A DNA stretch of 6,227 bases, from positions 1 to 6,227 of the forward strand of contig CAKZQX010001104.1 of the NCBI GenBank assembly GCA_937141995.1. Reading direction: 5' to 3'. The translations under genes were made by a program, and so were the position numbers. Positions 5,875-6,227 of this stretch are shown here, piece by piece. Origin of the DNA: an uncultured Chloroflexaceae bacterium (GTDB lineage: Bacteria; Chloroflexota; Chloroflexia; Chloroflexales; Chloroflexaceae). Each line of letters starts with the position of its first letter. Positions within the stretch are counted from its first letter, which is position 1. The notes under the pieces were generated by a model. It made no database searches and had not been told where the DNA came from. It saw nothing but the letters and a program-made list of their open reading frames with translations.

Positions 5875-5979
5875 CCCAGGCGTCTGCCGGGACTCATGGT
5901 CCGATGCGCCTCCGGCAGGGCGGAATACGCCGTTATTGGGAGCAAACGACCCGTTTGAACGCGCACCGCGTATGTCCTG
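5851..5979 (+). mobile_element. MITE-like element, family B, copy B2
   Basis: The left end is CAGGAGTTATGCGGT (5851-5865); the right end, read inward from 5979 on the minus strand, is CAGGACATACGCGGT (12 of 15 alike). TATTATG flanks both ends exactly (5844-5850 and 5980-5986), a perfect 7-bp target duplication. The block 5904-5925, ATGCGCCTCCGGCAGGGCGG plus AA, matches B1 at 21 of 22 bases but on the opposite strand. CTGCCGG and CCGGCAG form an internal stem around a smaller GGAC-TCATG-GTCC hairpin. At 129 bp it is too short for any transposase. The element lies 78 bases upstream of the ppk1 start codon. Its more divergent ends suggest an older insertion than B1. Confidence 0.8.
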
Positions 5980-5986
5980 TATTATG

Positions 5987-6150
5987 GTGCTAAAATTGGC
6001 AAGTAACGTGCCATGAAGGACGGCGGATTACGGGGTTTCTCGCAACTCGCAAAAAAGCGGGTCGAAGTGTAAGGCATTTCCGGGGGAGGGTCGGAGTTTT
6101 TGCTTCGCTGTGATCAGGGTGTACCCTCATGAAAAAGCTCTTATTTTCAG
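5987..6150. other. Intergenic stretch between B2 and A2
   Basis: I see no gene here. A 19-codon frame from the ATG at 6013 has no Shine-Dalgarno site and no recognisable features. Around 6112-6131 there is an imperfect palindrome centred on AGGGT-GT-ACCCT, of operator-like size. At 6129 an ATG opens MKKLLFSV and then runs into A2, where a stop follows. No terminator or convincing promoter is visible. Confidence 0.4.
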
Positions 6151-6153
6151 TTA

Positions 6154-6227
6154 GAGACTGTCTGAAAAGATGATTTACGTCGGTCCCACGGCATGCCGGG
6201 TGCCCTGCGACACCGGACAGCGCCCCC
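6154..6227 (-). mobile_element. MITE-like element, family A, copy A2 (partial, cut by window edge)
   Basis: It starts with GAGACTGTCTGAAAAG, identical to the right end of A1, and continues to the edge. Positions 6153-6226 match the reverse complement of 1860-1933 at 69 of 74 bases without gaps. The copy therefore lies in the opposite orientation to A1. The bases before it are TTA (6151-6153), which again fits a TNA target. The large hairpin and far end would lie just beyond the window. Confidence 0.85.

Noticed and set aside
1760..6227. Composite transposon carrying ppk1 and the foldase
   Set aside because: A1, B1 and B2 each have their own flanking direct repeats at both ends, so each moved alone. 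No transposase is present, and the carried genes look like ordinary chromosomal genes.

Overview
The window looks like part of a moderately GC-rich bacterial chromosome carrying three genes, all on the minus strand. A Chloroflexota (Chloroflexia-like) origin is my best guess. It rests on the style of the proteins (a Thr/Pro-rich linker after a lipobox, and a foldase with a long acidic Pro/Thr-rich N-terminal tail) and on the AGAACAA-type heptamer array. It is an inference, not a demonstration.

Layout, left to right. Positions 1-1666 (minus) hold the first 555 residues of a lipoprotein with a TolB/PD40-type beta-propeller; its 3' end lies beyond the left edge. Positions 1667-2330 have no gene but are full of structure: an 11-copy heptamer array in the leader of the lipoprotein gene, a ~173-bp MITE-like element (family A, copy A1), a minus-strand intrinsic terminator, and a ~196-bp MITE-like element of a second family (B, copy B1). 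Positions 2331-3476 (minus) encode a membrane-anchored parvulin-type peptidyl-prolyl isomerase. Positions 3577-5772 (minus) encode polyphosphate kinase PPK1 with all catalytic residues. Upstream of ppk1 come a second B element (B2, 5851-5979) and, at the right edge, an inverted partial second A element (A2, from 6154).

How they fit together. ppk1 and the foldase gene are 100 bp apart in the same direction with no terminator seen between them, so they may be co-transcribed and end at the 1987-2027 terminator. PPK1 makes polyphosphate in the cytoplasm. The foldase and the propeller lipoprotein would act outside the membrane.

The most interesting material is non-coding. Two families of small non-autonomous inverted-repeat elements each occur twice, in the nested order A1-B1-genes-B2-A2, with the partners in opposite orientation. 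Each complete copy has its own short flanking direct repeat (TGA for A1, TCACTGY for B1, TATTATG for B2). This points to separate insertions rather than one composite transposon. B2 sits in the ppk1 promoter region and may have built a hybrid promoter, B1 sits between the foldase stop codon and its terminator, and A1 plus the heptamer array sit between the lipoprotein gene and any upstream promoter. I found no tRNA, rRNA, CRISPR array or transposase gene.
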